Assembly: GCA_907163345.1 (NCBI GenBank)
Contig: CAJQUN010000042.1
Coordinates: 4,569,043-4,633,042, forward strand
Length of the DNA stretch: 64,000 bases
Origin: Haberlea rhodopensis
Taxonomy: Eukaryota; Streptophyta; Magnoliopsida; Lamiales; Gesneriaceae
Direction of reading: 5' to 3'
The notes under the pieces: generated by a model
What the model saw: the letters and a program-made list of their open reading frames with translations, nothing else
The model's database searches: none
What the model was told of the DNA's origin: nothing
Program-made: the position numbers and the translations under genes
Shown: piece after piece, positions 1-11,065 of the stretch
Layout: every line of letters begins with the position of its first letter
How positions within the stretch are numbered: position 1 is the stretch's first letter

Positions 1-472
1 CTTATTGGATATTCAGATGCTGACTACGCTGGATGCAAAATTGACAGAAAAAACACCAGTGGATATTGTCAATTTCTTGGTGATCGATTGATATCATGGG
101 GTTGCAAGAAGCAGACATCCATAGCAACTTCTACCGCAGAGGCAGAATACCTTGCTGCTGGAAGCTGCTGTGCTCAACTGCTCTGGATTCAGCAACAACT
201 GAGAGATTATGGAATTGAATCCACTGAGGCACCCATATTTTGTGATAACACGTCTGCCATAGCCATTACATACAACCCCGTTCTTCATACTCGCACTAAA
301 CACATTGACAATCCGTCATCATTTTATCAAAGATCATGTTATGAAGAAAGATATTCGGCTGGAGTATATTTCTACCGAACAACAGGCAGTAAACATTTTC
401 ACAAAACCCCTACCGGACGCTAAGTTTTCCTACTTTCGCAATATTCTTGGTTTAATTGAAATCAATCCTTGA
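1..472 (+). pseudogene. Ty1-copia pol C-terminus (RNase H), frameshifted
   Basis: The frame is open from base 1 and reads as the RNase H end of copia polyprotein: SDADYAG, the STAEAEY catalytic block and DNTSAI are all visible, followed by HTRTKHID. Right after HID, near 310-312, one extra base shifts the frame; the next frame continues with the usual family ending (HHFIKDHV, then FTKPLP) and stops at 470-472. RNase H removes the RNA strand during reverse transcription. With the frameshift this copy is probably inactive. Family assignment is secure; the 5' part of pol is outside the window. Confidence 0.9.
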
Positions 473-1013
473 TTTTTTTTTTTTGGGTAATGAATTCAGG
501 GGGAATTACTTAGTTTATTCGCCTAAATTAAGGGGGAATTTTAGTTACAATTTTATCTTGGCTATTTAAGCTCAGTTGGTAATACAATGGTCTGCTGCAG
601 TAGGTGTATACGTACCAGTAGGACTCTACATACCAGTAGATGTTCCCTACCAGTCGGACCCTACATACCAGCAGAATTTGCCAAGTATGCTTTGACAAAA
701 ATAACCTTCGATACCTATTAACCTACTGGAACGTCGGAATTCAAATTCATCTTTTTGTTATAAAAATAAATTATTTGAATCCCGCCCAAATCCTGTCCTT
801 TTAATTATTTTTAAAATCTTTAAATCGTTAGATGATCGCCACGTACCCATGTGTCCGCTCATCTACAGTACGACGTTACATATACTTCTCTTTTTAACCG
901 CCATTACTTTGGTTCTTACTCTTTATCTTTTCCAAAAATTTACTGCGTTAACTTCCCTCCCAGAATTTTTTTTTCAACAGGATTGTTGCTGCTTTTCCGC
1001 ATATTCATCAGAA
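473..1013 (+). other. copia post-pol noncoding stretch with polypurine-like tracts
   Basis: No convincing gene. Two AGGGGGAATT tracts (about 498-508 and 530-540) resemble the multiple polypurine tracts of Sireviruses. Short TACCAG-type repeats at 612-672 (ACATACCAG, CTACCAGTC) resemble the repeat style of the LTR at 11779. Confidence 0.5.
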
Positions 1014-3782
1014 ATGTCGAAGAATACTCAGCCAAGTTTCCTCACTAATGTTGTTCATGTGGATTTCCATTCCATCTCCACATACTCTGCTGACGAAACA
1101 AAGGAAGTCTTTCACAAATTGGATACATCGGGACTTTTAGTAATTCTCAGCCAGGCTCCGACTTTCTACAAAGCCGCTTTACATGAATTCTTCGCCACCG
1201 CTAAAGTTGAAAATGATTCCGTGGTGGCCTCTGTTTCTGGACAACTTATTACCATCACTCAACAGGAATTCAGCACGCACCTTTGTCTTCCTGCCACTTG
1301 ACTTACAGATTTCTCCACCGTTCCAGTGGATGTCAGAGAAGAAATGCGAATCACCTTCTCCGACTCAAATGATCGTCTCCGACGTCCTCCATTCAAGAAG
1401 GTGCTGATGAAGAGTCATTTCCGGCAACTGGTCGATGTTATTTCTAAGGGGCTGCTGTGCAAAGCTGGCTCTTTTGACATCATCACCCTTGAGAAGTTTG
1501 ACGTCATGAGCGCCATCTTCAAAGGACTCGAAATCAACTGGTCAGTAGTTTTGTTTCAGATCCTCACTGGACTCATCACTTCAGGCAAGGGTCAATCTGG
1601 TTTTGCCCTACCTCTCAGCAGCATCTTTGAAAGCAAAAACATTCAGGCAGGGGCTTCCTCCGACCTTCATCCAGGCAGACTTATCACTGCTAAGTATCTT
1701 CAGATACACAGGCAGCGGAGTGGTAGAGAGGTTGGTTTGACGAAGCGTCGATCGACTCAAGTTATAAGTGATTCTGAACAAACAATATCTGAATCCGCTG
1801 AGTCATCTCCTCCCCCCCTCCTCCTAAGAAGCCCAGAACCAGAAAAGGGGCTCCTCATGCTCTCTGAAAGACAGTCATTGCTGCCTCTGATACCATCTCC
1901 TCTGCAGGTCCCACGGCAGACATCCCTAGTAGAGAGCCCAGTCCTGAAAATCCTCCCCCCGAGGAACAACTGCATCACCTACTTCATTGGCCATGGCACT
2001 TGCTACATCAGTGGCTCCAACTGACAAATCCTCCACACTGGTGAGCTCTCAGCAAGCACCTGGCACTATTAGTTTTTGGACACCCAAGTCCTTGTGTCCC
2101 TACTGTCATCCAAAGAACACCACCGCTGGAAAAGGAAAGACCCTTATGGCCCCAGTGTCCACACATGTCGCCTATGAGATACAAATGGGCATGGATATAG
2201 TTGAAGCCAAGCTGCAGCAACAGGTAGAAATTTTTGATCGATGGGTGAAGGCACGGCTGAACATTCGATTTAATGACTTCACTCCAATCCTGAATCAAGC
2301 ACGGGAAGATGAGAACCTAATTTTGGCTTATCTTCAAGTCACGGACACTGAGAAGAGTCTGAAGCTTAGGGATCTTTTCCGTCTAATGAACTATGTGGGC
2401 GAACTTCAAGCCCTTGTTGAATCCCGTATCCAGCAATTCAACATTGATTCAGGCACAGCGAATCATGATAGAACAGTTCTGAATGCTCTTGGACCAAAAC
2501 TGGAAATGGCTGAGCATGCTCTTCATGATCTTCGCATATCAACCGATCTTCACTCGTGCTCTAAAGCTGTGAATAGTGCAAGCCGCGATCCGACTGATTT
2601 GGAGATAGCTACGACTGATTTGGAGATAACTACCACTGATTTGGAGATAGCTATCACTGATGTGAAGATAGCTTCAACTGCCTTGGAGGCAACTCCTCCT
2701 GCCATAGAGATCACCTCTCCGACTGCTCAACCTTTCTCCTCTGCTCCCGGTCCTACAAATGATCAACAGATCCAACTGATGGTCGTTGATCTGAGAATGT
2801 GGACACAGTGATTCAGACTGTGGTTCATCAAGTTACCATCTCTTCTGGTAATCATGAACCCAGCGAGTCCTCCTCACACTCTGATGATCGCACCCCGTCG
2901 TCTGCAGCTGCGATGGACCAAGCTACTTATAGCATGGCTGTTATTGCCATAGATGCAACTGCTGCACCAATTGTTGAAGCCGCTGCTTTACTAACCACTG
3001 CAGTTATTAAGGATCATCCCGGAGTTCTCGCTACTGCTGCTGAACCTCAAATAGATGCTCTGGATCAGTCGATGGCTCAAGACCCTTCGGAGGATTTCTT
3101 TGACTTCCAAACTTCTATCCCTCTGGAAGGGCCACCCAACATTGCTGATCAGCTAGTAAATCTGTCCAACGCGATTTCTGCACTAGCCAGTGATGTCAAT
3201 AAGCTCAAACAGGAAGAGCACACTACGACTCTTATTCTAGGAAGCCATCAGCAGCACACTGATTCTCAGTTCCAACACGTCTATAGGGACTTAAACAGCC
3301 TAACGACTACTGTCACCAGATTTCAGACTTTTGTTGTGGATGTATTTGCGGACTCATTTTCTCGGATAGGGCAGGCTCGTCTTCAGATCAATCAACACAA
3401 TGAATCACTTCATGCTGCCACCTCACTGACTCTTGGAGATCGGATAGAAGACGCCAAGAAAGTCATATCAGATCAACTGGCAACCATGCATGCAGCTTTT
3501 GCTTCTCAAATTCAAGACTTGAGCAACAGCCTGCCTGCTGCTCCTCAAATCATTAGAAGACTGCCTGAGTCCAGCAGATCTGCTCCTCAGTCCCAACGAG
3601 ACCAGAGTCCATCTAATCGCTCATCTACTGCAGCTGGAGCATCCAGTAGGTCAAGGCGTCCATCTCAGCAAAGGTCCCACAGCTCCAGACAACCACAGGC
3701 TGACACTCCTCCCTCCACCCGTGACTACTCCTCGCATTGGCTTGGGGCAAACAGTAATTTTTTTCTTGTCTTTTTGTATTAA
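1014..3782 (+). pseudogene. retroelement accessory (env-like position) ORF, three broken pieces
   Basis: Reading starts at ATG 1014 (MSKNTQPSF) and runs to about 2000 with one in-frame TGA at 1299-1301. It changes frame to a piece covering 1987-2811 and again to 2799-3782. The N-terminal part is globular (HVDFHSI, FYKAALHEFF). The middle holds helical stretches and a short repeat of DLEI(A/T)TTD near 2600-2660. The last part is a predicted coiled coil followed by a Ser/Arg/Gln-rich tail (SSRSRRPSQQRSHSSR). It lies on the pol strand between pol and the 3' LTR, where Sireviruses carry an envelope-like gene, but I see no clear signal peptide or membrane anchor. It resembles proteins I recall from Lamiales genomes. 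Function unknown. Confidence 0.6.
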
Positions 3783-3918
3783 TCATTATCTGTTTTTTAT
3801 ATACACCAAATTGTCATTTCACCTCAATCTTTATCTGAATCTTTTCTTGTGCATGATCTGACATTCACACTACAACTTGCTCATTCTTCGCTATAAATAC
3901 CATGCTAAGTTCTTTAAC

Positions 3919-3923
3919 TCAAC
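3919..3923. repeat. target site duplication TCAAC, left
   Basis: TCAAC directly precedes the TGATGTG start of the 5' LTR and is repeated exactly at 11061-11065 after the 3' LTR. A 5-bp duplication is normal for LTR retrotransposon integrase. Confidence 0.95.
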
Positions 3924-5501
3924 TGATGTGACTAGAAATAGACACATCTATTACGCTTAATTGTCTACGATTTGGTATATTTTGATGGATAAATTGATAC
4001 ATATGCTACCTAATCGTATATTTGTGTAAATGTAGGGAAAAGTGAAGAATTCAAGCTAAAATGATGAAAGAAGCAATAAAGTTGAAGAAAAGAGGAAAAA
4101 ACCGGAATCAAAGATACATGTTGCTCCTTTCTCCTCATATTTCTATGTATTCCAGCCAAGTTTTGGGAATGTGGTCCATATAAAAGTTGTAGAACTTTGA
4201 GTTATCTTCGCGTGGATAGCTGACTCGTCGAATTCGGAGTTCGTATGTGAAAGTTATGGCCAAAATACAAAACTCGCCAGAAAAATGGAGGACAGGCGTA
4301 ATTACGCCATTCACAGGCGTAATTACGCCAACGCTACGGCATTACAGGCGTAGCTACGCCATTCTGAGGCGTAATTACACCAGAAATGCAGAAAGCCATT
4401 TTGTGACACGTCACCAGGCGTATTTACGCCACTTTCAGGCGTAATTACGCCTATAGAATTTTGGAAAATTAAAATTCTTGATTTCTTTCCTTTCCACATG
4501 GATTTTACCCTACTCCATCAGCCTCCATACCTGATATACACGATTTTTACCTCATTTTAAGCATAATTTCATACTCTTAGAATATTTTAGGATTTTAGAT
4601 TAATTTTCTTTAAAAGTTTTCTTCAAGAACGACGAAGAACGGAACCGGAATTGACAAGCCGGAATCGTGATTTATATTAGTAATTTCTTTTCCTTTATTT
4701 ATTTAATGTTTTCCATTGAATTTTTATTGCTTTTAGATTTAATTATGCTAGGCTAAAACCCTTTGATTCTTGGTTGAAGGGATACCTACTTTTGGATTTA
4801 AATCTTTTATGAAAATTCGGTTTGATTGTTGAATTAATCTTCGATTTCAATTGGTTTCTCAGAATTCGAATTCCATGATTGTTGTGCTTGTGTATTAGAC
4901 CGATCACCTAATATTCAATAACATAATCGATAGTTTGCTAAGAAACAACTAAGATTAATAATTAACCGGCTGTAGGTGTTATTGAATTCTTAGGAGAAAC
5001 GATTGAGTAATCAATTCTAACGGCTGTAGTTTTTATTGATTAGATTTGTCGAACTCATTAGTTTTGAAAACTATCATTGATTTAATCATTAACGGCTGTA
5101 GTGGTGATTAGAGATTTGGTAAGGGTTGAATTGAATGCTGTTTTCCCTTTGACTACGAATAAGATGAGTAGGAACTGAATTTCCAATCGATAGATAATTG
5201 AAAGAATTTGAATGTTTTGATTTGATGACTAAAAGATAATTTTCCAAAAGTACGGTTACCTGAAAACCAAGAATCGCTTTAATCCCATAAGTTTTAATCA
5301 TTTTAGTTAGACTCGTTAATTAGTTTGATATTTGCTAAGTAGTAGTAATCCAGTCCAAATCCCCCATTGTTACTAGTTCTTTGATAATTGACACAAAATA
5401 AATTTACCTTCCCTGTGAGATCGATCCCTACTTCCACTACTACATATTTTTGTTATTAACTGAAGAAGGGTTAATTTGGGCGTACACGATAAACGATACC
5501 A
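3924..5501 (+). repeat. 5' LTR of Athila-like element
   Basis: Direct repeat of 9482-11060, starting TGATGTGACTAG and ending ACGATACCA just before the primer binding site. It carries six copies of a 14-bp palindrome at 4295-4451. Short open frames inside it are present in both LTRs and look incidental. Confidence 0.95.
4295..4451. promoter_or_regulatory. array of six 14-bp palindromes in the 5' LTR
   Basis: GGCGTAATTACGCC or a close variant occurs at 4295, 4316, 4347, 4368, 4417 and 4438. Start-to-start distances are 21, 31, 21, 49 and 21. The third copy is GGCGTAGCTACGCC, still perfectly palindromic. The fourth has one mismatch here (TTACACC) but is perfect in the 3' LTR. The spacing suggests three pairs of dimer binding sites on one helix face. 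Function is inferred. Confidence 0.6.
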
Positions 5502-5506
5502 AATTT

Positions 5507-5524
5507 TGGCGCCGTTGCCGGGGA
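5507..5524 (+). other. primer binding site of Athila-like element
   Basis: TGGCGCCGTTGCCGGGGA, five bases after the LTR end, is the primer binding site form known from Athila-type elements (reported as tRNA-Asp complementary). It primes minus-strand DNA synthesis. Confidence 0.85.
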
Positions 5525-5591
5525 GGGCAACATTTATTTGTGTCGATTTTTTTTTATTTTTTTTATCCCGCATTACTACTTTGGTTTGTTA

Positions 5592-8057
5592 ATGAGTACA
5601 GGTGGATCGTTCAATCACGAAGATAACTTTTACTACGATCCTGAGATTGAGAGGACGCTACATCAGAGAAGGAGAGAAACAAGGCTGCTTGAAGAGGAAG
5701 AAAGGAACAACATGGCTGCAAATCAAAGCTTGAGGCAGCTCGCAAATCCTAACTTGGATCAACAACCGCTCTGCATCAGTTTCCCTGCTCTGGCCAATAA
5801 CGTAAATTTTGAACTCAAATCTGGTTTAATTCACTTATTGCCATCTTTTCATGGTCTTACAGGTGAAAACCCACATAAGCATCTGATGGAATTCCACGTG
5901 GTGTGCACTACCATGAAGCCGACCGGAATCACTGAGGATCAAATAAAGCTAAGAGCGTTCCCGTTTTCTCTAAAGGACGCTGCAAAAGACTGGCTCTTCT
6001 ACTTACCATCCGGATCGATCACCACGTGGAATGACTTACAAAGAGTATTCCTAGAAAAGTACTTCCCAGCTTCACGGGCAACGAACTTGAGGAAAGAGAT
6101 ATATGGTGTGAAGCAGCTCTACGAGGAATCACTACACGAGTACTGGGAGAGATTCAAGAAGTTGTGCGCAAGTTGTCCACAACACCAGATAAGTGAACAC
6201 CTTCTCATCCAATACTTTTATGAAGGTTTACTTTCTTCTGACAGGAACTTAGTGGATGCGGCAAGCGGAGGAGCATTTATAGACAAAACAGCGGAGGAAG
6301 CTAGAAGGTTGATAGCTAACATGGCGGCCAACTCCCAACAATTCGGATCTGTGCGCCATGGGCAACCGCAAAGAAAAGAGGTAAACGTATCAAACTTAGA
6401 ACAACAACTGATAGACCTCACTTTTCTTGTGCGTGGTATGGCAGGTGGAAATGTAGGAAAGACAAAGCCGTGTGGAATCTGTCTGGCTGCGAACCATTCC
6501 ACAGACGCATGCCCATCACTACAAGAGACAACCACGGAGAACGTGAATGCTGCGGGAGGATTCCCAGGGCCACCACAAAGGAGTTATGACCATCCACCAA
6601 ACAACTACAATCAAGGGTGGAGAGATCATTCAAACCAACGCTATGGTAACCAACAGATGAACCAACCTCCACCCTATAGACCGCCATATCAAAGACCTCC
6701 ACCACCGCCAGTGCACCCTCCCTTTGACAGGTTAGAACATAGCATCCAAATTATTGCTGAAAATAGCTTACAATTTCAACAGGAGACGAGGGCAAGCATC
6801 CAGAGCTTGACGACGCAGATGGGACAATTGGCAACTTCAATCAGCAAGATCGAAGCAAGGATTTCAAATGGACTGCCGTCACAACCAGAGATGAACCCGC
6901 GGGAAAATGTGAGTGCTATCACAATGAATGTGAATGAAGATGCAACCGAAGAGAAGGTGGTACTGACGCCACCCCAAAAAGAAGAGATGACGGAGACAGA
7001 GACAGATGTTGAAGAGCCAATGCAAGGGGAGGAACCACGAGGTAAGTACCACAAACTTTCTGAATATAAAGAACCACCCCCTTTCCCCCAAGCATTGAAG
7101 GACAATAGGAAAGGTGCCGGACTCAAAGGCCTCTACGAGATGAGTCCACGCTACAAAGAGCAAGCCCCATTGCATGAAACCGTGAATGAGGATCGAAACA
7201 AGGAACACAAGGGGCAGCCCAAGGTCGAGCTCAATGACAATGTTTCGGCGGATAACCAAAGAAGCATCCCCATTAAATGCAAGGACCCAGGTATGTTCTT
7301 TATCCCATGTGAGATTAGAGGTATTAAGATTGAGAAGGCTATGCTCGATTTAGGGTCGTCCATAAATGTCTTGCCTTACTCAATGTACTCTCAACTGAAG
7401 ATGGGACCTTTAAAAAGAAATAGAGCAGTTATTCACTTAGCTGATAAATCCATGGTCACACCTAAGGGGATAATAGATGACGTAGTTGTGCATGTAAAGA
7501 ATTTGGTCTTCACAGCCGATTTCTATGTCTTAGACATGAGAAATGGTGATCCTTCTAGTCTAATTATTTTAGGAAGACCATTCTTGAAATCATCAAATTC
7601 AGTAATCAATATGAATAGCGGTTTGATAACCATGGAGTCTAATGGTGAAATTGAAAAATTCAACATGTATGAACCCATTAAACCTCTTGAGCATTCTAGT
7701 TACGCTATTGATGTACATGATGATTATGATTCTGATTTTGATAATGATGAGTTGTGGGAAATGGGAAAGGCTACTGATGGCCTTGACGAGAAGAGAGGTA
7801 TGGATCCCCCTCCTATGCATACTGTTCATACTATTGCTGCTTTATCTACTCATGATACTGCTGATCCTCTTATTTCTCAATTGCAGGATCGTACCGTTGG
7901 AAAGAAGCATCCTCCGGATCGACCATGTCAATCACGTGCCGAAAGAGTAAGGACTGGGCATAACCACTCAAAGACCAACAAACCGAACTATCGAGGAGTG
8001 AAAAAGATATTGAGGTGGTTAAGGAAGGATAGAGCAACACTGCATCAACCACCTTGA
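5592..8057 (+). CDS. gag-pro: Gag-aspartic protease polyprotein of Athila-like element
   Basis: An intact 821-residue frame. ATG 5592 is the first ATG of the frame (MSTGGSFNHED) and the following DPEIERT is typical of Athila Gag. The retrotransposon Gag domain spans about residues 85-250 (FHGLTGENPHKHL, LEKYFPASR). A CCHC zinc knuckle C-x2-C-x4-H-x4-C is at residues 294-307. A proline-rich linker follows. The retropepsin-like protease has its active-site aspartate at about residue 586 in DLGSSINVLP; Athila proteases commonly carry DLG rather than DSG. A later LILGRPFL matches the ILG motif of the fold. Gag would form the particle and the protease would cleave it. The frame ends without RT. 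Being uninterrupted agrees with recent insertion. Confidence 0.92.
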   Translation: MSTGGSFNHEDNFYYDPEIERTLHQRRRETRLLEEEERNNMAANQSLRQLANPNLDQQPLCISFPALANNVNFELKSGLIHLLPSFHGLTGENPHKHLMEFHVVCTTMKPTGITEDQIKLRAFPFSLKDAAKDWLFYLPSGSITTWNDLQRVFLEKYFPASRATNLRKEIYGVKQLYEESLHEYWERFKKLCASCPQHQISEHLLIQYFYEGLLSSDRNLVDAASGGAFIDKTAEEARRLIANMAANSQQFGSVRHGQPQRKEVNVSNLEQQLIDLTFLVRGMAGGNVGKTKPCGICLAANHSTDACPSLQETTTENVNAAGGFPGPPQRSYDHPPNNYNQGWRDHSNQRYGNQQMNQPPPYRPPYQRPPPPPVHPPFDRLEHSIQIIAENSLQFQQETRASIQSLTTQMGQLATSISKIEARISNGLPSQPEMNPRENVSAITMNVNEDATEEKVVLTPPQKEEMTETETDVEEPMQGEEPRGKYHKLSEYKEPPPFPQALKDNRKGAGLKGLYEMSPRYKEQAPLHETVNEDRNKEHKGQPKVELNDNVSADNQRSIPIKCKDPGMFFIPCEIRGIKIEKAMLDLGSSINVLPYSMYSQLKMGPLKRNRAVIHLADKSMVTPKGIIDDVVVHVKNLVFTADFYVLDMRNGDPSSLIILGRPFLKSSNSVINMNSGLITMESNGEIEKFNMYEPIKPLEHSSYAIDVHDDYDSDFDNDELWEMGKATDGLDEKRGMDPPPMHTVHTIAALSTHDTADPLISQLQDRTVGKKHPPDRPCQSRAERVRTGHNHSKTNKPNYRGVKKILRWLRKDRATLHQPP

Positions 8058-9481
8058 TAGAGGACTGGCGGCCACCGACGTTAAACAGAGGCGCTGCTTG
8101 GGAGGCAACCCAAGGGGAGTTAATTTCCCTTTTACCCTTTTATTTTTATTGCTTTTTAGTTTAAACTTTTCTCTTTTCTTATATTTTTGCCTTACATTGG
8201 GGACAATGTAAGATTTAAGTATGGGGGAGGGATTAGTAGTGTGTTATTGTTTTTCTTATTGCAAAAAATACAAAAAAAATCGAAAATTTAAAATTTTGAG
8301 CTCATAGTTAGTAATGAACGCATGCTTAGAATCACTAGCCCATGATGAAACCTAATTGATATCATGCATGCTTTTGAACATAGGTGAATTGTTAACCTTG
8401 GAACACTTTGAACTCTAATGCAGATTTTACTTTAACTTAGTAGTTGAATATTTTGAGCACGATTTTGTCATGACTTGTGAAATGTGCATCACTTAGTGAA
8501 GATTGTGTAAATTTTGTGATAGTCTTAAGAAGTCTCTAATACATGCTAGAACTTAACTACATGCTCTTTGAGGCGTATGTCTAGACTACTTGCAAACATG
8601 AAAGTGATATAGGCAATCTTTGATGCGTTTGAGCCTTTCAAGCCTACCATGTAAACAAAATCATTCTCTAGTACCTATTTCGAGCCTTAAATGTAAAAGA
8701 ATGGTAGTATGCTAAGCATACTAAAGACCCCCATTCAACATTTCTTGACTAGCTTATCATCCTACCCTTTAAGCCTAAATGTAATTTTAATCCATACCTT
8801 TTAAGGGAGTATGATGTATTTCATTCAAATACACTTGGGAATCATTGAAGTTTATTTGTGAGCTTAATTGTCAAAAGAATGGAATGCATGAAAGAAAAAG
8901 GGATGCCTTGAAAAATAGATGAAAAATATGACTCCAAGGGGAGCTAAGGCACAAAAGAAGCAAAGTGTTGAAATAGACCTTGTTAAAAAGAACAAAGTTG
9001 AAAAATTCATACAAGAAGAGAAGCTTTTAGTGTGCATTTCATCATACTCTCTTGTTTGAATATCCTTACCCTTTCTTTCATAAGCCAATACCTAGGCCAA
9101 GCTACAAGCTAATAAAGACCTACTTGATTTGTGTTTGCAAAGTAGCTAAGATAGTGGAGAAGAGTGTGCAAGTGAGCTTATACTTGTGTTAGTGTATGAC
9201 TCGAACTATTATGGCTTTGCATATTTTGAATCTATAATTTGTACACAACACTTGTTTATGACCACACACACACGTTCACTACTTCGTTGGGTACGAAATG
9301 TTTAGGGATTGAACTTGTTCCACTGTTAACTTTTCACCGCCGTTCATTATTATGCATGTTAAAATTGTTGAGGCAGTAAAGTGAGGACAAGTTGCTTTGT
9401 TATGAACCTATGAGCCAACCAAAAATATTGTAGGTTTGATTGTTTACTCGAGGTCGAGTAAAGAGTAAGTATGGGGGTGTT
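8058..9481 (+). other. noncoding 3' region of the Athila-like element with two polypurine-like tracts
   Basis: About 1.4 kb without a gene. It opens with GAGGCAACCCAAGGGGAG near 8101, a block I recall from Athila-type post-coding regions. AAGTATGGGGGAGGG at 8217-8231 resembles a polypurine tract, and AAGTATGGGGGTGTT directly before the 3' LTR (9467-9481) is the likely functional one. The middle is AT-rich with scattered TTTGAGCCTTT motifs also found in the internal part of the element at 16789-20715. Confidence 0.7.
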
Positions 9482-11060
9482 TGATGTGACTAGAAATAGA
9501 CACGTCTATTACGCTTAATTGTCTACGATTTGGTATATTTTGATGGATAAATTGATACATATGCTACCTAATCGTATATTTGTGTAAATGTAGGGAAAAG
9601 TGAAGAAATCAAGCTAAAATGATGAAAGAAGCAATAAAGTTGAAGAAAAGAGGAAAAAACCGGAATCAAAGATACATAGTTGCTCCTTTCTCCTCATATT
9701 TCTATGTATTCCAGCCAAGTTTTGGGAATGTGGTCCATATAAAAGTTGTAGAACTTTGAGTTATCTTCGCGTGGATAGCTGACTCGTCGAATTCGGAGTT
9801 CGTATGTGAAATTTATGGCCAAAATACAAAACTCGCCAGAAAAATGGAGGACAGGCGTAATTACGCCATTCACAGGCGTAATTACGCCAACGCTACGGCA
9901 TTACAGGCGTAGCTACGCCATTCTGAGGCGTAATTACGCCAGAAACGCAGAAAGCCATTTTGTGACATGTCACCAGGCGTATTTACGCCACTTTCAGGCG
10001 TAATTACGCCTATAGAATTTTGGAAAATTAAAATTCTTGATTTCTTTCCTTTCCACATGGATTTTACCATACTCCATCAGCCTCCATACCTGATATACAC
10101 GATTTTTACCTCATTTTAAGCATAATTTCATACTCTTAGAATATTTTAGGATTTTAGATTAATTTTCTTTAAAAGTTTTCTTCAAGAACGACGAAGAACG
10201 GAACCGGAATTGACAAGCCGGAATCGTGATTTATATTAGTAATTTCTTTTCCTTTATTTATTTAATGTTTTCCATTGAATTTTTATTGCTTTTAGATTTA
10301 ATTATGCTAGGCTAAAACCCTTCGATTCTTGGTTGAAGGGATACCTACTTTTGGATTTAAATCTTTTATGAAAATTCGGTTTGATTGTTGAATTAATCTT
10401 CGATTTCAATTGGTTTCTCAGAATTCGAATTCCATGATTGTTGTGCTTGTGTATTAGACCGATCACCTAATATTCAATAACATAATCGATAGTTTGCTAA
10501 GAAACAACTAAGATTAATAATTAACCGGCTGTAGGTGTTATTGAATTCTTAGGAGAAACGATTGAGTAATCAATTCTAACGGCTGTAGTTTTTATTGATT
10601 AGATTTGTCGAACTCATTAGTTTTGAAAACTATCATTGATTTAATCATTAACGGCTGTAGTGGTGATTAGAGATTTGGTAAGGGTTGAATTGAATGCTGT
10701 TTTCCCTTTGACTACGAATAAGATGAGTAGGAATTGAATTTCCAATCGATAGATAATTGAAAGAATTTGAATGTTTTGATTTGATGACTAAAAGATAATT
10801 TTCCAAAAGTACGGTTACCTGAAAACCAAGAATCGCTTTAATCCCATAAGTTTTAATCATTTTAGTTAGACTCGTTAATTAGTTTGATATTTGCTAAGTA
10901 GTAGTAATCCAGTCCAAATCCCCCATTGTTACTAGTTCTTTGATAATTGACACAAAATAAATTTACCTTCCCTGTGAGATCGATCCCTACTTCCACTACT
11001 ACATATTTTTGTTATTAACTGAAGAAGGGTTAATTTGGGCGTACACGATAAACGCTACCA
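9482..11060 (+). repeat. 3' LTR of Athila-like element
   Basis: Direct repeat of 3924-5501 with about ten substitutions and one 1-bp indel noticed by eye. It ends CGCTACCA and is followed by the TCAAC duplication at 11061-11065. Confidence 0.95.
9854..10010. promoter_or_regulatory. array of six 14-bp palindromes in the 3' LTR
   Basis: Same array as in the 5' LTR: GGCGTAATTACGCC or a variant at 9854, 9875, 9906, 9927, 9976 and 9997. The fourth copy is a perfect palindrome here. Confidence 0.6.
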
Positions 11061-11065
11061 TCAAC
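11061..11065. repeat. target site duplication TCAAC, right
   Basis: Exact partner of 3919-3923; the copia sequence resumes after it. Confidence 0.95.

Larger units (their letters stand above)
3924..11060 (+). mobile_element. complete non-autonomous Athila-like Ty3-gypsy retrotransposon (LTR-gag-pro-LTR)
   Basis: 7137 bp with LTRs of 1578 and 1579 bp, ends TGATGTG...TACCA, and a perfect TCAAC target duplication. A primer binding site follows the 5' LTR and a polypurine tract precedes the 3' LTR. One long ORF encodes Gag plus aspartic protease; no RT, RNase H or integrase is present, so it must be mobilised in trans (a TR-GAG type arrangement). The LTRs differ at only about eleven positions seen by eye, so insertion is recent. 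It sits inside the copia element in the same orientation. Confidence 0.95.

Noticed and set aside
560..760. tRNA-like A box (AGCTCAGTTGGTAATAC) with a distant B-box-like GGAATTCAAATTC
   Set aside because: The two boxes are about 170 bp apart and no cloverleaf can be formed between them.
4247..4444. 65-codon frame repeated at 9806-10003
   Set aside because: LTR sequence with palindrome repeats; no protein-like composition.
4295..4451. CRISPR-like array of short palindromic repeats
   Set aside because: Plant LTR context, spacers of only 7-35 bp that are identical in both LTRs, and no cas genes.
6218..7363. Several minus-strand frames of 70-126 codons under the Athila-like gag
   Set aside because: They are shadows of the intact plus-strand gag-protease frame.
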